Source: Spinacia oleracea (Eukaryota > Streptophyta > Magnoliopsida > Caryophyllales > Amaranthaceae). From it: a DNA stretch of 64,000 nt. A program made the position numbers and the translations under genes. Below are positions 1 to 13,256 of the stretch, piece by piece (positions within the stretch are counted from its first letter, which is position 1; each line of letters opens with the position of its first letter). A model generated the notes under the pieces. It did no database searches and was not told the origin of the DNA. It saw only the letters and a list, made by a program, of their open reading frames with translations. Where the stretch lies: NCBI RefSeq assembly GCF_020520425.1, contig NC_079492.1, positions 145,731,861 through 145,795,860 of the forward strand, read 5' to 3'.

Positions 1-2605
1 AAGATATTGGGTGGGATGCAAGAAGTAACACCAACTAAATGAGCGTACAAGGCACCACACTAATTAACTATAAATATTGTGTTAGTCCAATGACATAACG
101 TGACAGGTCATAACTTCCTCTAGATTTTTGTTGAATTGAATCTTTCTATTTTTGGCGAGGCGGGACTAGCTAGCTTGTGTGGGAGATTGGGAAGTATGAG
201 GAGGAAATTAAATGAAGGTTTTGATGAAAGTGGTTGGCCTGGTAGGGATTGTTCGACATCTATACGAATATATCGTTAAACACATTATCATTAAAGGTTC
301 GTGGTGTTATCATATACTCCTTATACAAATACAACCTTTTTATTTTGTTTGATACACTTTACTATCATGCATAAAAAAAGTTTCAAGTTGATAGAACATT
401 CTAAAGATCATTCATTTTTGCTACGGATGCATTATCTTCGACGGATTAGACTTGGACTTTTTTAACTAGAACAAATCTGAACTTGTTGGACCTTATTATT
501 GACTTGATTGAACCCCGATTGAAATTTATATGAACTTGTTAGATATGATTGATACTTAATTATTGGATAACACATGACTTGAATGCAAGAAAGTAAACTT
601 AAAAAAGTAAACTTACTCCGTATTTGTACCTACCTAGCTAGCTAGTCTGATCAGAACTATTGCAAGAGATTAAATTTATTAGACCTTACCTACTTGATTA
701 AAATTATCTGAACTTATTAGAGTTAATACAATTTTCTAAACCCGAAAAAACACCCTATATAACAAAAACACAAGTTAATGCTAATTTTTTTGGGAGTGTA
801 GATGCATGCTTCCTTATAACCCAAAGCTAGATAATGGATTAGTGATGTCTCCACTAGAAGAAAAACAAAAAAGTACTGGCTGAATTCTCCAAGCTTTAAT
901 AAGAAATAAATTACTTGACCTAAAAGTGAAGATAATATTAAAGCTACAAAATAAATATGGTAACATTATTGTTAATTTATTACAAAGAGAACAGTAAATG
1001 ATGCAAAAATAATTGGATATTGGTATACCAAACCTTGAAACTCAATTAAATCGAGAAATTACTAGTGGTTAGAAAGTGACACACTGACCTATAGCAAATG
1101 TTGCCCATGTTGTGGGATCCTCATTTCTGTTTTTTTGGTCCTCAAATTTCCATTAAATTCGTCTATGAACTTTATTATTTCTTCACTTTTGTGTTTTTTA
1201 GGTACAGAAGGGCAATTTGGGACAACACAAAGAGGGACAAATTTGGGACCGTAGTGAGTGATTGCTTTGGTCCATCACTTGATTGGTCACATAAAAAAAA
1301 GACAATATAAAATATATGACCATTCAAAAACTTGTTTATGGATATTAATTATGGATTATGTTTAAGTTTATGGAGTTTTGTATTATTTAACCATGCAAAG
1401 CTAGCATCATTAGTATCTTTTTTTTGGAAGTAATTGTCAATCCCTTTTCATAGTATACACTGTGTTAACCCTTTTCATATAATCCAGTATGCATTAAGAC
1501 TCGACTCATTTGTCAACGAGTTGAATTTTTCAGAGATATTTTGAGTAGTAGGTTCATACTAATTAGAACCAAGTATGACCAGTTTCAAAAAACTTAATCT
1601 AAAACTGATCTTATTTTCCGTTCATCTCACTTTTAAGGTAGAGTAGGCGAGATATGTTAGAGAATTATGACATCTCCCCATTTAGATTGACGAGCTAGCT
1701 AGATTCGAGTCTAACTCATGGATCACTCATGCATGTAGCTAGGTCTCATATTCATCCAACTCTATACAAATTAGATCTCCTACTTCGTAGATTTCGACTT
1801 CTATCTTATATCATATAGCCCAGTTATAACATAAACTCTACTACATATGATATTCTATCATCTAGGATAACTACGTTATCCGAGAGAAATGTGGGAGAAT
1901 ACGTGCACGATGTACTCAGATGCATCTTAGATGTGCCGATAAAGGACTAGCCTATGAAAAAGAGTAAGGTTACACCAGATAAATTAAGGGTAACATGTAA
2001 CAATAATTTAAGCACTCCTCGATCAATAATTTCCTCATCATAAATAATTATAGGAAAGTCAAACTATGCAATTAGATTTAAAAAGTCAAAAGAATTAAGT
2101 ATAAACTAAGACGAATGAAAGCCTAATATTCTGGACATAATGATATTCCCTGATGCACACAACACATATAAGAACATGCGATTGAAATCTCTATCTGTCT
2201 TTTAAAAAGAACATGCGCTATTCTAGGAAGCAACTTGTCATTTTTCACATTTTTTTGCAAATCTTTGTAACTTGTTAACCAATTTTGCATCACATCAACA
2301 TGCATTATCACATGCATCAACATTACTATATAATATAAAGTGTGATAATTAGTATATAATATGATTTAACAATACGTTAAGATCTAAATCTCAAATAATT
2401 TTGATTCACATTTTCAATTCACACCCAAAAATGCCAAAACATTTGACTATTAATGGTGACATTTCGTAGGATGACTTTCGGTTTTTATATAGGGGATTAG
2501 GAGGTCATGCATCATCGACTACAATTTATGAGAGTTTTACTTTAGTTTTGAATTAATAATCTACTATATATACTATCTAAAGCGTTTCTACAAACCAGAA
2601 ATATG
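1..2605. other. AT-rich intergenic DNA, no gene seen
   Basis: No open frame here has coding character. Positions about 460-740 hold loosely repeated 'gaacttgttaga'-like words resembling the TGAACTTATC decamer elements found later in the window, but too decayed to bound. No RNA gene or intact transposon end was found. Confidence 0.5.
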
Positions 2606-2674
2606 ATTTGCATAAGATTCGAACCTCCAACCTCTAATTTCAACAGTAGAGCATTATCCAATCGAGCTATGCGC
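2606..2674 (-). other. tRNA-like sequence, probably a decayed tRNA-derived repeat
   Basis: Read on the minus strand, the segment starts GCGCATAGCTCGATTGGATA, like a tRNA acceptor and D arm. It then has a CTCTA/TAGAG stem and a GGTTCGAATC B-box-like T arm. The anticodon loop is too long, the T stem has mismatches and the acceptor ends do not pair fully, so a working tRNA is unlikely. Just downstream (about 2795-2822) is 'acggggcatcggtcgtgccc', which looks like the end motif of a dispersed repeat. I infer a tRNA-derived head within an old repeat. Confidence 0.3.
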
Positions 2675-3197
2675 TTTTATATGTTATCTTTGTAAAATTA
2701 ATATTAATATAAACAAAAAAATTATCTTGTGAAAACAAAAAACGAACATATTTTAATTAAATGATACAATAATTAATTGTTATTCACATAATAATACGGG
2801 GCATCGGTCGTGCCCAAATACTAGTTGTTAAACTGAATTAAGTATTCTAAAGGGTTGGAGCTGATAAATTAATAAGTTGTACTCATGATATATATGGAAA
2901 TAAAAGTACTCCATAAAAATTGCTAAATCAATGTAAAACAACGATTAGATATAATCATTAAGCCATCCTATATAATAATAAAAATGTCAGTATTTAACAA
3001 TAATACAGTTCAGGAAAATCATTTCAGCTAATGAGAATATCCCAACTAAGGGAAATTACGTATTCAAATTAACATTTATTACAAATTATGTTAAAGGTTC
3101 ATCTGCCATTTTCTTTTTTAACTGTCAGACCACATGTCATGTCACTCATTTCCTACCCACTTTAACGTTTAAGTGTAAGACAATTTGATATGGTTCT

Positions 3198-3415
3198 ATC
3201 TTATTTGTTGGTACCAATTGAGGTTAGCATGAGTGGTTAAGGGCCTATTGCTCCTTAACCAAGGTCTCGGGTTCGAGCCTTGGGAATGGAAAAAATCTCA
3301 ACTGGGAGGGATGCTGCCCATCGAGGTACCCATGCAAACTCCCACGGGAGATTACCTCGCCGAAGGCGGTGGAAACTCCTCGTAGTAGAACAAAAAAAAA
3401 ATCTTATTTGTTGGT
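3198..3415 (+). mobile_element. tRNA-derived SINE with perfect 15-bp target site duplication
   Basis: The 15-bp word atcttatttgttggt lies at 3198-3212 and again at 3401-3415. Between them is a 188-bp body with a Pol III A box (TAGCATGAGTGG, 3225-3236), a B box (GGTTCGAGCC, 3270-3279) and a terminal A tract (3392-3400). A tRNA-like head, an unrelated body, a poly(A) tail and flanking direct repeats define a SINE mobilised by LINE machinery. The intact boxes and perfect duplication suggest a fairly young insertion. I do not assign a named family. Confidence 0.9.
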
Positions 3416-4920
3416 GACTTGGTGTCATGCTCATGCACTTCCAACATTCTCCCTATTCCTATCAGCCTCTCCCTTTCCCTCCACCTCCAAGCCTCCACTA
3501 TTATCTTCAACCGTGGACAAACACAAGCACTATAAATTGTTGCCATAATAAATAATTCCTCAACCTCATAAAATAAGTTGGCAAATTAAAAAAAGATCAC
3601 ATCTCATATACATGCAAACTATAAAACGACAATCTCAACTTTCATCCTTTTCTTTTAAAATTTATTATGTGCAAGTGCTCCATATAACATCAATGTTAAT
3701 TTCTTTACAACCCATCATTGATAAAATATCAAAATTATTTGGTACTATTAATATTTATCTCATATAAGTACAAATTATATATCACTGTCCCATCACTGAT
3801 TAAATATCTAAATTATTTTTTGGAACTATTACTTTCTTTTTCTCAATACAAGTACGAAGAATAAGTCACTGGAAATGCCTATAATCCGTACTTATTAGTT
3901 TAAAAATTAAAATGGTTGCACTAATATATTGTTAATTAATGTACGGAGTACTAAGTTTATAAACTTTTTTTATGAGAAAAGTTTCAAATCCCAAAATAAA
4001 ACCAACATGTACTTAGAACAATTTTGGTTTAACATACTCTTACCGCACATTAAGACTAAGTATTTTCCATTGTTATTATCGGGTTCAGTTAAAATACACT
4101 TCATTCGTTTTAAAATGTTCATAAAGAAGCATTAATTCGTTTATTATCTTATTTTTCTAGAGGATGTCAACTATCTATTACAGAGTAATTTTTGTTGATT
4201 TTTAAATCGACAAGTTTCACTTAACTTGTACAACTGGTTATGGCGGGTGATAATGGTATAATCGATTGTACGTACCATAAACATGATGGTATAATCGATT
4301 GTACGTACCATAAACATTCTAGTTAAAGTTTTGGAATAAAATTTAACTACAAAATCTATTTTGTTTCCGAGTACACCCAAAGGTAAACAGATTTAGGTGT
4401 ACGGTGTACCCTCGCTTAATTTTTTTTTTGCTTGTTTAAGTTCTCTAAATGAACAAAACTACAAATATGAGTAAAAATGAGTCGTGTCTAATTCCTCAGG
4501 GAATTATATTTTTGAACAAATAATCAATTACCATACACAATGTCATATATTTTGGAATTATCAAAGTTACATATGATGTTATTTTTTATTTTCTCACTTG
4601 CTTATTCGAAGCTTTCAAATGAGCATATTGACAAAATAAGTCTTGGTTGAATGGTGAAAACTCTGATGTCAATATAATGACGATGATGTTTTTTTCTTTA
4701 GCTTTTTAGTCATTTTATTTACAATTTTGCCATGCACTGTAATAGATTTCTCAAACATATCAACACGATAACCTACAAATTTCCAAGTAAAACACACATC
4801 ATTAGATAAACCCGAAAACAAGACGGATATAATAAAATAAAATAACCACCTCCTTATTACAAAATATCCCTTAAAAAAAAAAGGGAAAATGAGCATGATT
4901 TCCCCTTAGGTAATTTCATC
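3416..4920. other. Intergenic DNA between the SINE and the glycosyltransferase gene
   Basis: AT-rich, without a credible coding region. Around 4372-4421 is a 'gtgtacggtgtaccc' motif shared with the small inverted-repeat element at 21699-21860. The only other structure seen is the 33-bp duplication listed separately. Confidence 0.45.
4253..4317. repeat. 33-bp tandem duplication
   Basis: The 32-bp word starting atggtataatcgattgtacg occurs at 4253-4284 and 4286-4317, giving a period of 33 bp with no mismatch seen. Each unit contains the short palindrome gtacgtac. No function is apparent. Confidence 0.85.
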
Positions 4921-5238
4921 AAAATCTCACTTTTCACACCCTCCCCAACATAAATGCGCCCCTCTCACTTTCTCTCTCTTCCAGTGCCCACACTCTGAAG
5001 TCTCAACCCAGCTCCCTCCAATACACTCTAGATCATCTCCATTAAATTCAAACCCACTACTCCAAATCCTTTAATTTAATCTGGGTATCGCTTCAAACTT
5101 ATGCAACGCTCTTCCTTCCCAATTTCAGTGCCACCCCCAATTTCATTTATTAGGGTTCTAAATTCCTAACACATTTCAAATCAAAATTAAATTTGACAAC
5201 TACAGTATTTTTTTTTGTTGATTTTGAGGGTTTGAGAA
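4921..5238 (+). promoter_or_regulatory. 5' leader and proximal promoter of the O-fucosyltransferase-like gene
   Basis: The stretch before the start codon has a pyrimidine-rich patch (about 4961-4984, ctctcactttctctctcttcc). Such patches are common near plant core promoters and leaders. No clear TATA box is visible, so the transcription start is not fixed. Confidence 0.4.
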
Positions 5239-8200
5239 ATGGGAGTTGGGGGCACTAACCAACCCTTGCCTGAATCTGGGTTGGTTAATGCTACCACTAT
5301 GAATGGAAATGTGAATGTTAATATCAGTATTAATGGTAGTAATACAGATGATCAGAATTTGTTGAAGCTTCAAAAACACCATGTTTCTTGCTGGAGATCT
5401 CAAAGGAAGCCATTATCATGGTCATTTGTTTGTGGGATTATGCTATTTGCGCTTGGTTTAATCTCTTTGTTTACTGGCCATGTTGTATCTGATCTTGAGT
5501 ACTACTCTCAACGCTTGATTAAGCCTCACTTGATCACCAAATGGGTACTTTTTCTCTCTAATCCTGCCTTTTTTTTTTGTTCAATTGTTTAATTTCTGGT
5601 TGTTGATTTTTATTTGCATTTTCTATATACCTAATTTTTGTTCAACATTGACTGATTTGGAAGATTGAATCATTGCAACGTTGAGTGCTTTCTGTTTCTC
5701 CCTAAATTCTGCCCGATTTTCCCATTTATTTTCTAGTTTATTAACTTTTTTTGCCATATACCTTAATTTTGTTTCATGGGTTTAATTCTGAATGCTAAAT
5801 TTGGAATTTTAGAAGATTGGATCAAACGCAATGCTGAGTTACTTTCTGTTTCAGTGTTTCACTCTCTGAATTCCACCTGGTTTTATTTTTTTGTTGATTT
5901 TTGATTTTTTGTAACTTTTTCATTTTCTGCGGTCATATTTGTTTTTTTCTTCCATTTTAGCTTACTTTTATTTTTAGGTAGGTGGAAAAGTTTAGGCATC
6001 TGATTCTGAATTTTGGGTCTTATTTTGGAATATTTTCACTGAATTTGCTGTTCAAGGTAATACCGAAGTAAATTTTATTTCCCAGATAAAACTTTCCTTG
6101 TTTAGAACTGATTTCTCCAGGCTTTCAGACTCAGTAAAATAGAAAATGCACAATTGAGGTTTTCATTGCTCAAACTTAGAGTTGGGAGTTCTCTTCAGGA
6201 ATGTATTTTTTCAGCATGTAGGGATGCGAGTAAGTACTTGTGTTTGAGGGTCTAAATTCTCTTCGTTTACTAGCTGGCTAGGTGACAAAATTAATGCGAA
6301 ATAGGAGTATTCGGACAATGGAACATACTCCCTTTTTGGTCTGTCCATGTCACTTCCCATATGGCGTATTCAATCATTGATCTACATCCTCCTTTTTTTT
6401 TTCTTCCAATGGCCAAGTTAGAATCTAGCTTTGCAGAGAGCTTAATTATGATTATCCGTTTCACTATGGTTCAGGGAATTAGGGCTGATATATGTTCAAG
6501 TTAACCTATCATAAAAGGAACTAATTCCTATCAAGGGGACAGAACTACATTTGTGTTTTAATGTAGCCTTGCAATATTTGGACTTATGTTTATGTTAATT
6601 ATATGAACTTCTAGTGTTGCTTTGTTCTGTAGGCTGCGAGCAGTCATGAACCAATTAATATATGGAAATCAAAATATATCGATGCTTACTACGGATGCAG
6701 TAGAAGAGGCCGGCATTTTCGATGTAAGTGTTCATCATTTCCTGAGTAGACATGCATTGATTAGCCTCTGGAGATTACTTAGAGTATTGTGCTACATTCT
6801 GTTTAAACGAATGTTCTCTTTGCCTCTGTTGCAAAATGGTTGAGGTTAAAATTTACTGAATGTTCAATCAATTATTTGTTGTCATTTTAATTAAATCTCT
6901 TGGGGAAACATGTATTATTGTTGTGAACTAACTGGTGGAGCACATTAGTAAGTCCTGCAATTATTCCACTCCTATTTTCTCTTTTCTTTTGGGTGCAAAG
7001 AGGAGCAAGCCTCAAATATCTGCTCCCTATGTTTGGCGTATTATTTTATTAACTTTTTGACCTTTGATACTCAGCTAAGTCAGTTTTTGATTGGTTATGA
7101 TGTTTTCACTCTGTTTTGGTCCTTTCAAGCATTGATAACAGATCATTCTTAACGTTTAGCTGAGTAAACTCTCACTTGCTGATTGATTGACCTATCTGAA
7201 ATCACGTACTAGAGTTTCAAACCTCATCATTTCTTTCAGTGTACATTTGTTGACACATCTGTTTTCTGCCAATTGTCTATAGTATTTTTCTTTAGCATAA
7301 GCTTCTTGTTGCTCGATGTATTTAAAGATTGATAAAGAAAAAGACAATGTACAAAGTTTCCATATGAAGCGGGGTTCTTGGGATCAGAATATCAGATGTA
7401 CATGTTGTTGGCTTTTCTTAGATGAAATATACTGGTAGATCATGAAAAGTGAATACTTATAGTCAGTTTAACATCAGAGAAGAAATAACTAGTGGTTTTG
7501 GGGATGATGTCATTTCAAAATGTACGTGCTATGTTTTGGCACATCCGCACATAGATTATGCAATTCCAAGGAAGTCTGTCAATATTTTGCAAAAAAAGAA
7601 AAGGGAGGGTCTGACACTCTGACTATCTTTCTGAAGGTTGATAATATTACTTTCTTGTCTTCAGTCTGCTCCAGTGCGATTCATATGTTCATTGTTATTC
7701 TGATGCATAGATTGCATGAAATTGTATTAGAGACAAAATTCCTAATATACATGTAAATTTATTGGCTGCACAAGAAGAAACAGTGAAACACACAGAGAAG
7801 GGGGAAATGATCCTTTGGTGAATCTATTGCTTTTTATGTTAAATTACCTACTTCATATCCTTTAGTATATCTGGTGGCTGCCTTCCTGATGCACCCTTCA
7901 CTGACCATGAAACAGCTGAATGTTACTTCTTTTCTTCAGCAGTTGACAGTTTATTATGATTCAAATTTATCAGGGATGCTATCTCACTTAAATTCTCTTT
8001 TCTTTAGAACCTTGTATGACATACGTGTGTAATAAAAACATTTTGGTGACAAGATGAAACACAAAAGAAGGTTAAATATCTATTGGTGAAATAAAGCTTT
8101 GCCTTCTTGTTTGAGGATTACCAACGTTAGATTTTTAGAACCCCAAATAAAGCTCAGCTTCACAAATTATCAGTTGGATTTTTACGAGTGTCTTTCAGCA

Positions 8201-11200
8201 TGCTATCTCACCTTATAATTTCTTTTCCTACTGCACTCCAAACTTCGAAATGGCTCTAAATGATTAAATCTGAAGTTATTGTTTGATATTTATGAGTTAA
8301 GTTGGGGATTTTATGTTAATGTACCTCTTCTAATGCTGCCTGATACAATACAGCTGCTGTCCCACAGCGATTTTCAAATGGATATTTGCTTATTGCAACC
8401 AGTGGAGGGCTGAATCAACAGAGAACTGGGGTGAGTGGAGGTCTTTCATGATTTACTCTGTTCATGTTGCCATATGCCAGATATTGATTACTCTCTTAAC
8501 TTTTTTTTATAATCGTCATTATCCTTCTATGGGGATTTATTATCGTATTGTTTTTACAGATTACAGATGCTGTGGTAGTAGCTAGAATACTTAATGCTAC
8601 TCTAGTTGTTCCCTCACTGGACCACAATTCCTATTGGAAAGATGAGAGGTATGTGGACTTCTTTTACAAAACGGAGCGTGTGTCTCCCAAGACTAATGTG
8701 ACCATATGTTAATTTTCTTATATCAAAAAAAATTCCATGTGTATGCAGTGACTTTGCAGACATTTTTGATGTTGATTGGTTCATATCTTCTCTTGCAAAG
8801 GATGTGAAAATTGTAAAAAGAGTTCCTGATAAAATCATGAGATCTATGGAAAAGCCCCCGTATACAATGCGAGTGCCTAGAAAATCGACCCCCGAAGATT
8901 ATTTAGAACTCGTCTTGCCAATACTTTTGAGACGACGTGTAAGAATTCTCCTTCTATCTTTTGCTTGTCTTGTTAAAACTAAAATTCCATTACAGTTGAA
9001 ATTATGACAAACAGTGAATGACCTCTTCCGGTAAATTGGAAGTTTCTGTGTTTCCTTTCACTTTGGCCCAGGAACATCCAGGAAGCTCTATTTGGTTTAT
9101 AGCTTATTAGAGGAGTCTAGTAATGCCTATAATATGTGCAGGTTGTGCAGCTGTACAAGTTTGACTACAGGCTAGCAAATGACCTTGATTCAGAGCTCCA
9201 GAAGTTGCGATGTCGAGTTAATTATCATGCACTGCGATTTACCAAGCCAATACAGGAACTTAGTTCGAAAGTTGTGGTGAAAATGCGTGAGATGTCTAAG
9301 CGATTCATTGCAGTTCATTTGAGGTTTGTTTGATCTTGTTGTAAAGTGCTTTAAAAGGGTAACTACTAACTAGGAATAAACTTAACTCTGTATTTCTTGG
9401 AATCCCTTTACTCTGCTGGTTTTAATTTATTCCCCCCATACTAAATTTTCTCACTACATGAGAGGCCCCAATGGCTGCTCATTTCTTTTGAAGAAAGATT
9501 TTGCACTTAAATTCCTTGGCACCAATTTCTCAAGACTTCTGCTTTTAAGCTCATGCTGCCAAAGTGAGACAGTTATTCCTCAATTCCTATGCAGCCTTTG
9601 GTTTTTTCTGTGATATTAGTCATTAGTGTCTTGACAGGACAAACTGATTTCTTGCTTTGTTGTGTTTGAATGTCTATGTTCATGATTCTTTACATATCAA
9701 AGTGAAAATGCCTATGTCAGAGATATCTTGTCAGTTTTTCTGGTTTCACTTATGCTAATACACCAAAACAAAAATGTTTGTAACTGTAAACTTGAGACTT
9801 TGAGAACCCAACACGTGCAGGTTTGAGCCTGATATGCTTGCATTTTCTGGGTGCTACTATGGTGGAGGTGAAAAGGAGATAAATGAGCTTCGTGAAATCA
9901 GGAAGCGATGGGACACATTACCAGTGAGCTTTCTTTCTTTCATATTGCTTTGAACTAAACCTTTTTGTTCCTTTTTTTCTTCTTATTATCACTTGCTTGG
10001 ATGGTATCCATGGCTCTAAAGTTTTGTAAGTATATTTATAATATAAATTGATCGTACAATCATGTCAATTGTACATCCAATGATCCGATGCATTGTACAA
10101 GGCGGAAAATCGCAGTGTAACTCGTTGGAATGGTTATCTGATTCAAGCGGCTAGTTGTCAACCTTATGCATATTGACCAGATGCAACCAGTAACCAAAAA
10201 TGATACTTTGAAAGTTTGAAGTAAATGGTTCAAAATCTGCTTCCCTGGGCATTAAACCCAGTTTTAATTCCCAAAACGTGGTCTTCATCCCCTCAACGGT
10301 GTCCTGTCAACCCACTTTATAAAAGGGAACTGAAAAAAGAAGCGTTACACTTTAAGAATTACCAAAATAGTGACTTTGGAGTTCATTAATATGGATACGT
10401 GTATTTCTACAGTGGGTAAAACTAAATACTCGTGAGTCGTGACTATACGTTTGATTTAGAAGCTTCAACGTAATAGTGTAATACCTTTTCTTATGGCTCC
10501 TCTTTTGACCTAACCTTTTTATATCGAGATACTACGTGTTACCTTTTCAAGGTTTATTGACCAGCTCATAATCAACAAAACCTCTTGCATAACATATTTT
10601 CTCATTAAGTTTTGTGAAACAGAACAAAACTGATATGTTTTCCTTAGTGTTGAGTATGATTTCATCTTGCTTTGCATATCCTCAATAGACGGGGTAAGAT
10701 TTTGGTGGCTGCTTAGATCATTGGTTTTAGGAAAATGGTATGTATAAGGAACTAAAGTGAAAATATTAAGCTAAACCAAACATTTATTACACTGATCGAT
10801 GTGTGATATTGGCATGCATTCCCGAGTTAATACCAATTTAGGAAATGTATTATATGCTTATACACTCCTTAAAACCTATGGTTGTATGTTCCTTATCCCT
10901 TGATTTTAGGGTACTTGACTTTACAACAAATTTGGTGATCTATGAGTTTTGGAAGTTCATTATCCCAGTGAAGTGAACTTGGAGACAATTTTATCAAATT
11001 GTGTCTTGCAAACTTATCTGATCTAGACTTCTAGCTGAACCAAGCGACTTGGTGTCATGCCTTGTAATTGTCAAATCTACCTTCTCAACTTTCCCAGAAC
11101 CGGACTTGTAATTTTAATCTTGTTGCTGATTCCCTCTGTTTATTTAGGATTTGAGCCCTCTCGAAGAGCGTAAAAGAGGAAAGTGTCCACTTACTCCTGA

Positions 11201-12471
11201 AGAAGTTGGTCTTATGCTGCGAGCACTTGGCTATAAGAATGATACTTACCTCTATGTGGCGTCGGGTGAAATTTATGGTGGGGAGGCAACTCTACAACCG
11301 CTCAGGGAACTTTTTCCAAACTTTCGCACAAAGGAGATCCTTGCTGGCGAGGAGTTGAATTCTCTCATGCCTTTCTCTTCTCGTCTTGCTGCCATTGACT
11401 ACATAGTATGTGATGAGAGTGACGTATTTGTGACCAACAACAATGGGAATATGGTAAAGATACTTGCAGGTCGCAGGTAAAACCCAAACTTTTAAACGTT
11501 TACTGACATGTTTTATGCTTGCGGTTTGTTGAGTTTGAAATGCTGATATTGTTGATAACAGATGCTTGCAAGAAAAAACTTGAGGGTTATACTATGCTTG
11601 GTTTTCTTTTTTGCTTCATGAAACAGGCTTGAGAATAGTCCTTTTAGGAGTTCTAAGAAACAACACCCTATATGTCTCCAACCAGTTGGTGTGTGTGTGT
11701 CCATATGCTTGTAGCTTACTTTAATCAATCATGATCGATAGAAAATACATTTCTAAAGAAACGCTTGAAACACCTTTTTGAAATGGCTATTAGGAGAAGT
11801 ATTAAAAAGGTATAACTTGACAATATGAACGACCTTACTTCAGGATCTTATTTAACACTCTAGTTCGGAATTTCATAATGAACAAACCTAAAGTTTAAAC
11901 TTAAAGATGGGATGACTCGGTGTATATAGTGCTTTTCCAAAGTGATTATGCTAAGCTAATATTTGAGCACCAATACTGGTGGTAGGAAACACCCCAACCC
12001 CGGAAAAAAGGAAGGTTAACAAAAAGTTTTGAGAGGAAAATATTGGTGTGTGGAAAATCGGTAATCCTGTGATTTTTTTACTGTCAGAGACTTAACTTCT
12101 GCCAATTTACCCTCTTATTCAGGAGATATATGGGTCACAAGAGGACAATTAAACCGAATGCAAAAAGGCTTAGCGCTTTATTCATGTCCCGGGATACAAT
12201 GGACTGGCGTACATTCGCTAAAAAGGTCAAGTCAGCCCAGAGGGGATTCATGGGCGAACCAGATGAAATGAAACCCGGAAGGGGTGAGTTTCATGAATTT
12301 CCAGCCGCTTGCATATGCAGGAGACGAACTAGCAGATCTAATAGCAGCATTAGTGAAGAATTTGACATTTCTGAGAGCGAGAGGTGGCGTAGATTGAACA
12401 ACACGGCTATTGCAGAAAAGTTGGGATCTCCGAAAGACTCAGAAGATGATGAATTTTTGCCTAGATTGTGA
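5239..12471 (+). CDS. O-fucosyltransferase family protein (plant GT106/DUF246 type)
   Basis: Predicted Golgi type II membrane glycosyltransferase with the plant O-fucosyltransferase fold, using a nucleotide sugar donor. The acceptor cannot be read from sequence. I rebuilt nine exons: 5239-5544, 6633-6723, 8354-8430, 8560-8648, 8749-8938, 9142-9323, 9821-9923, 11148-11476 and 12123-12471. All have GT-AG borders and compatible phases, giving 1,716 nt and 571 aa. The N-terminus is polar and Asn-rich, followed by one membrane anchor (about residues 60-83) and the catalytic domain from about 130. Visible hallmarks are GGLNQQRTG (about 143-151) in the donor-binding segment and HLRFEPDM (about 309-316), the HxRxE-like motif of these enzymes. 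Length and anchor resemble Arabidopsis members such as ESMERALDA1, but orthology is unproven. The tail is basic, then acidic. A decayed partial copy lies at 16001-16870. Confidence 0.9.
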
Positions 12472-13256
12472 TTGTGGTAAAAGTTATCATCAAATTACAT
12501 GAGTCTCAAAGTAATAGGTTTAGTTTTTTTGAGTGGGTTTTGGTCTGACGAAATTCGAGCTAGATTGATGTAAATATCAGTTAGAACACTCAGATGACCT
12601 CCAATTGTTTATAAATGGGTTTTTTTTGCAGTTTATGTAGGTAGATCTGAAACTGATTCTTTGTGTGATAAGACCCAAGACGTATGACCTAGCATTTAGG
12701 CTTTGCTCTCTGTTGTTTGATATACTCATTTGCTAAAGCAGAAGAGCAATGGCAACTTTTATATCGATATGTTCATTCTTTTAAAAGTGGTTTGTTAGTT
12801 ACAGTCTTACAGAAATATACTCACTCTGTCTCTTTTTGTTTGCCCCATTTTCCTTGATATTTCTTTGAGATTGATACATACTAGTATTTTTCCACTTCTT
12901 ATTGGTCATTGTATTATTTAGAGAGGTGTATTTTATCAAAAAGATTATTGCCTTGCAAAATTGCCCAACTGATTTCCGATAATAATGCTAGATTATGCTC
13001 ATGTGGAAGGTAAAATGAGAATCAACCTAAATTGGGGGATGTATTTTGAGAATAATGAGAATTAACCTAAATTGGTGGTGTATTTTGGGAATTTCAGCAT
13101 CGTCTGAAGTTTTTGTTAACCATGGAGGAGAAAATAACCAAATGTTAACCAGTAAATTGTTTTGTTTTAACCTTTTTTTTGTCTTATATTGTAGGTTAAT
13201 AGCACTTGTACGTAGGATTGTCTAAATACAAAATCATTATTATACTTTAAATTAAT
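12472..13256. other. 3' flank of the O-fucosyltransferase-like gene and intergenic DNA
   Basis: Contains the presumed 3' UTR, with AT-rich polyadenylation-type sequence after the stop codon. From about 12820 it has a 'ctctgtctctttttgtttgcccc' word resembling one end of a Stowaway-type MITE, but no matching second end was found. Around 13015-13095 a 'gagaatnaacctaaattgg' phrase appears twice. No gene seen. Confidence 0.4.

Noticed and set aside
2606..2674. Functional tRNA gene
   Set aside because: The anticodon loop and stems do not fit a working tRNA. Kept only as a tRNA-like repeat.
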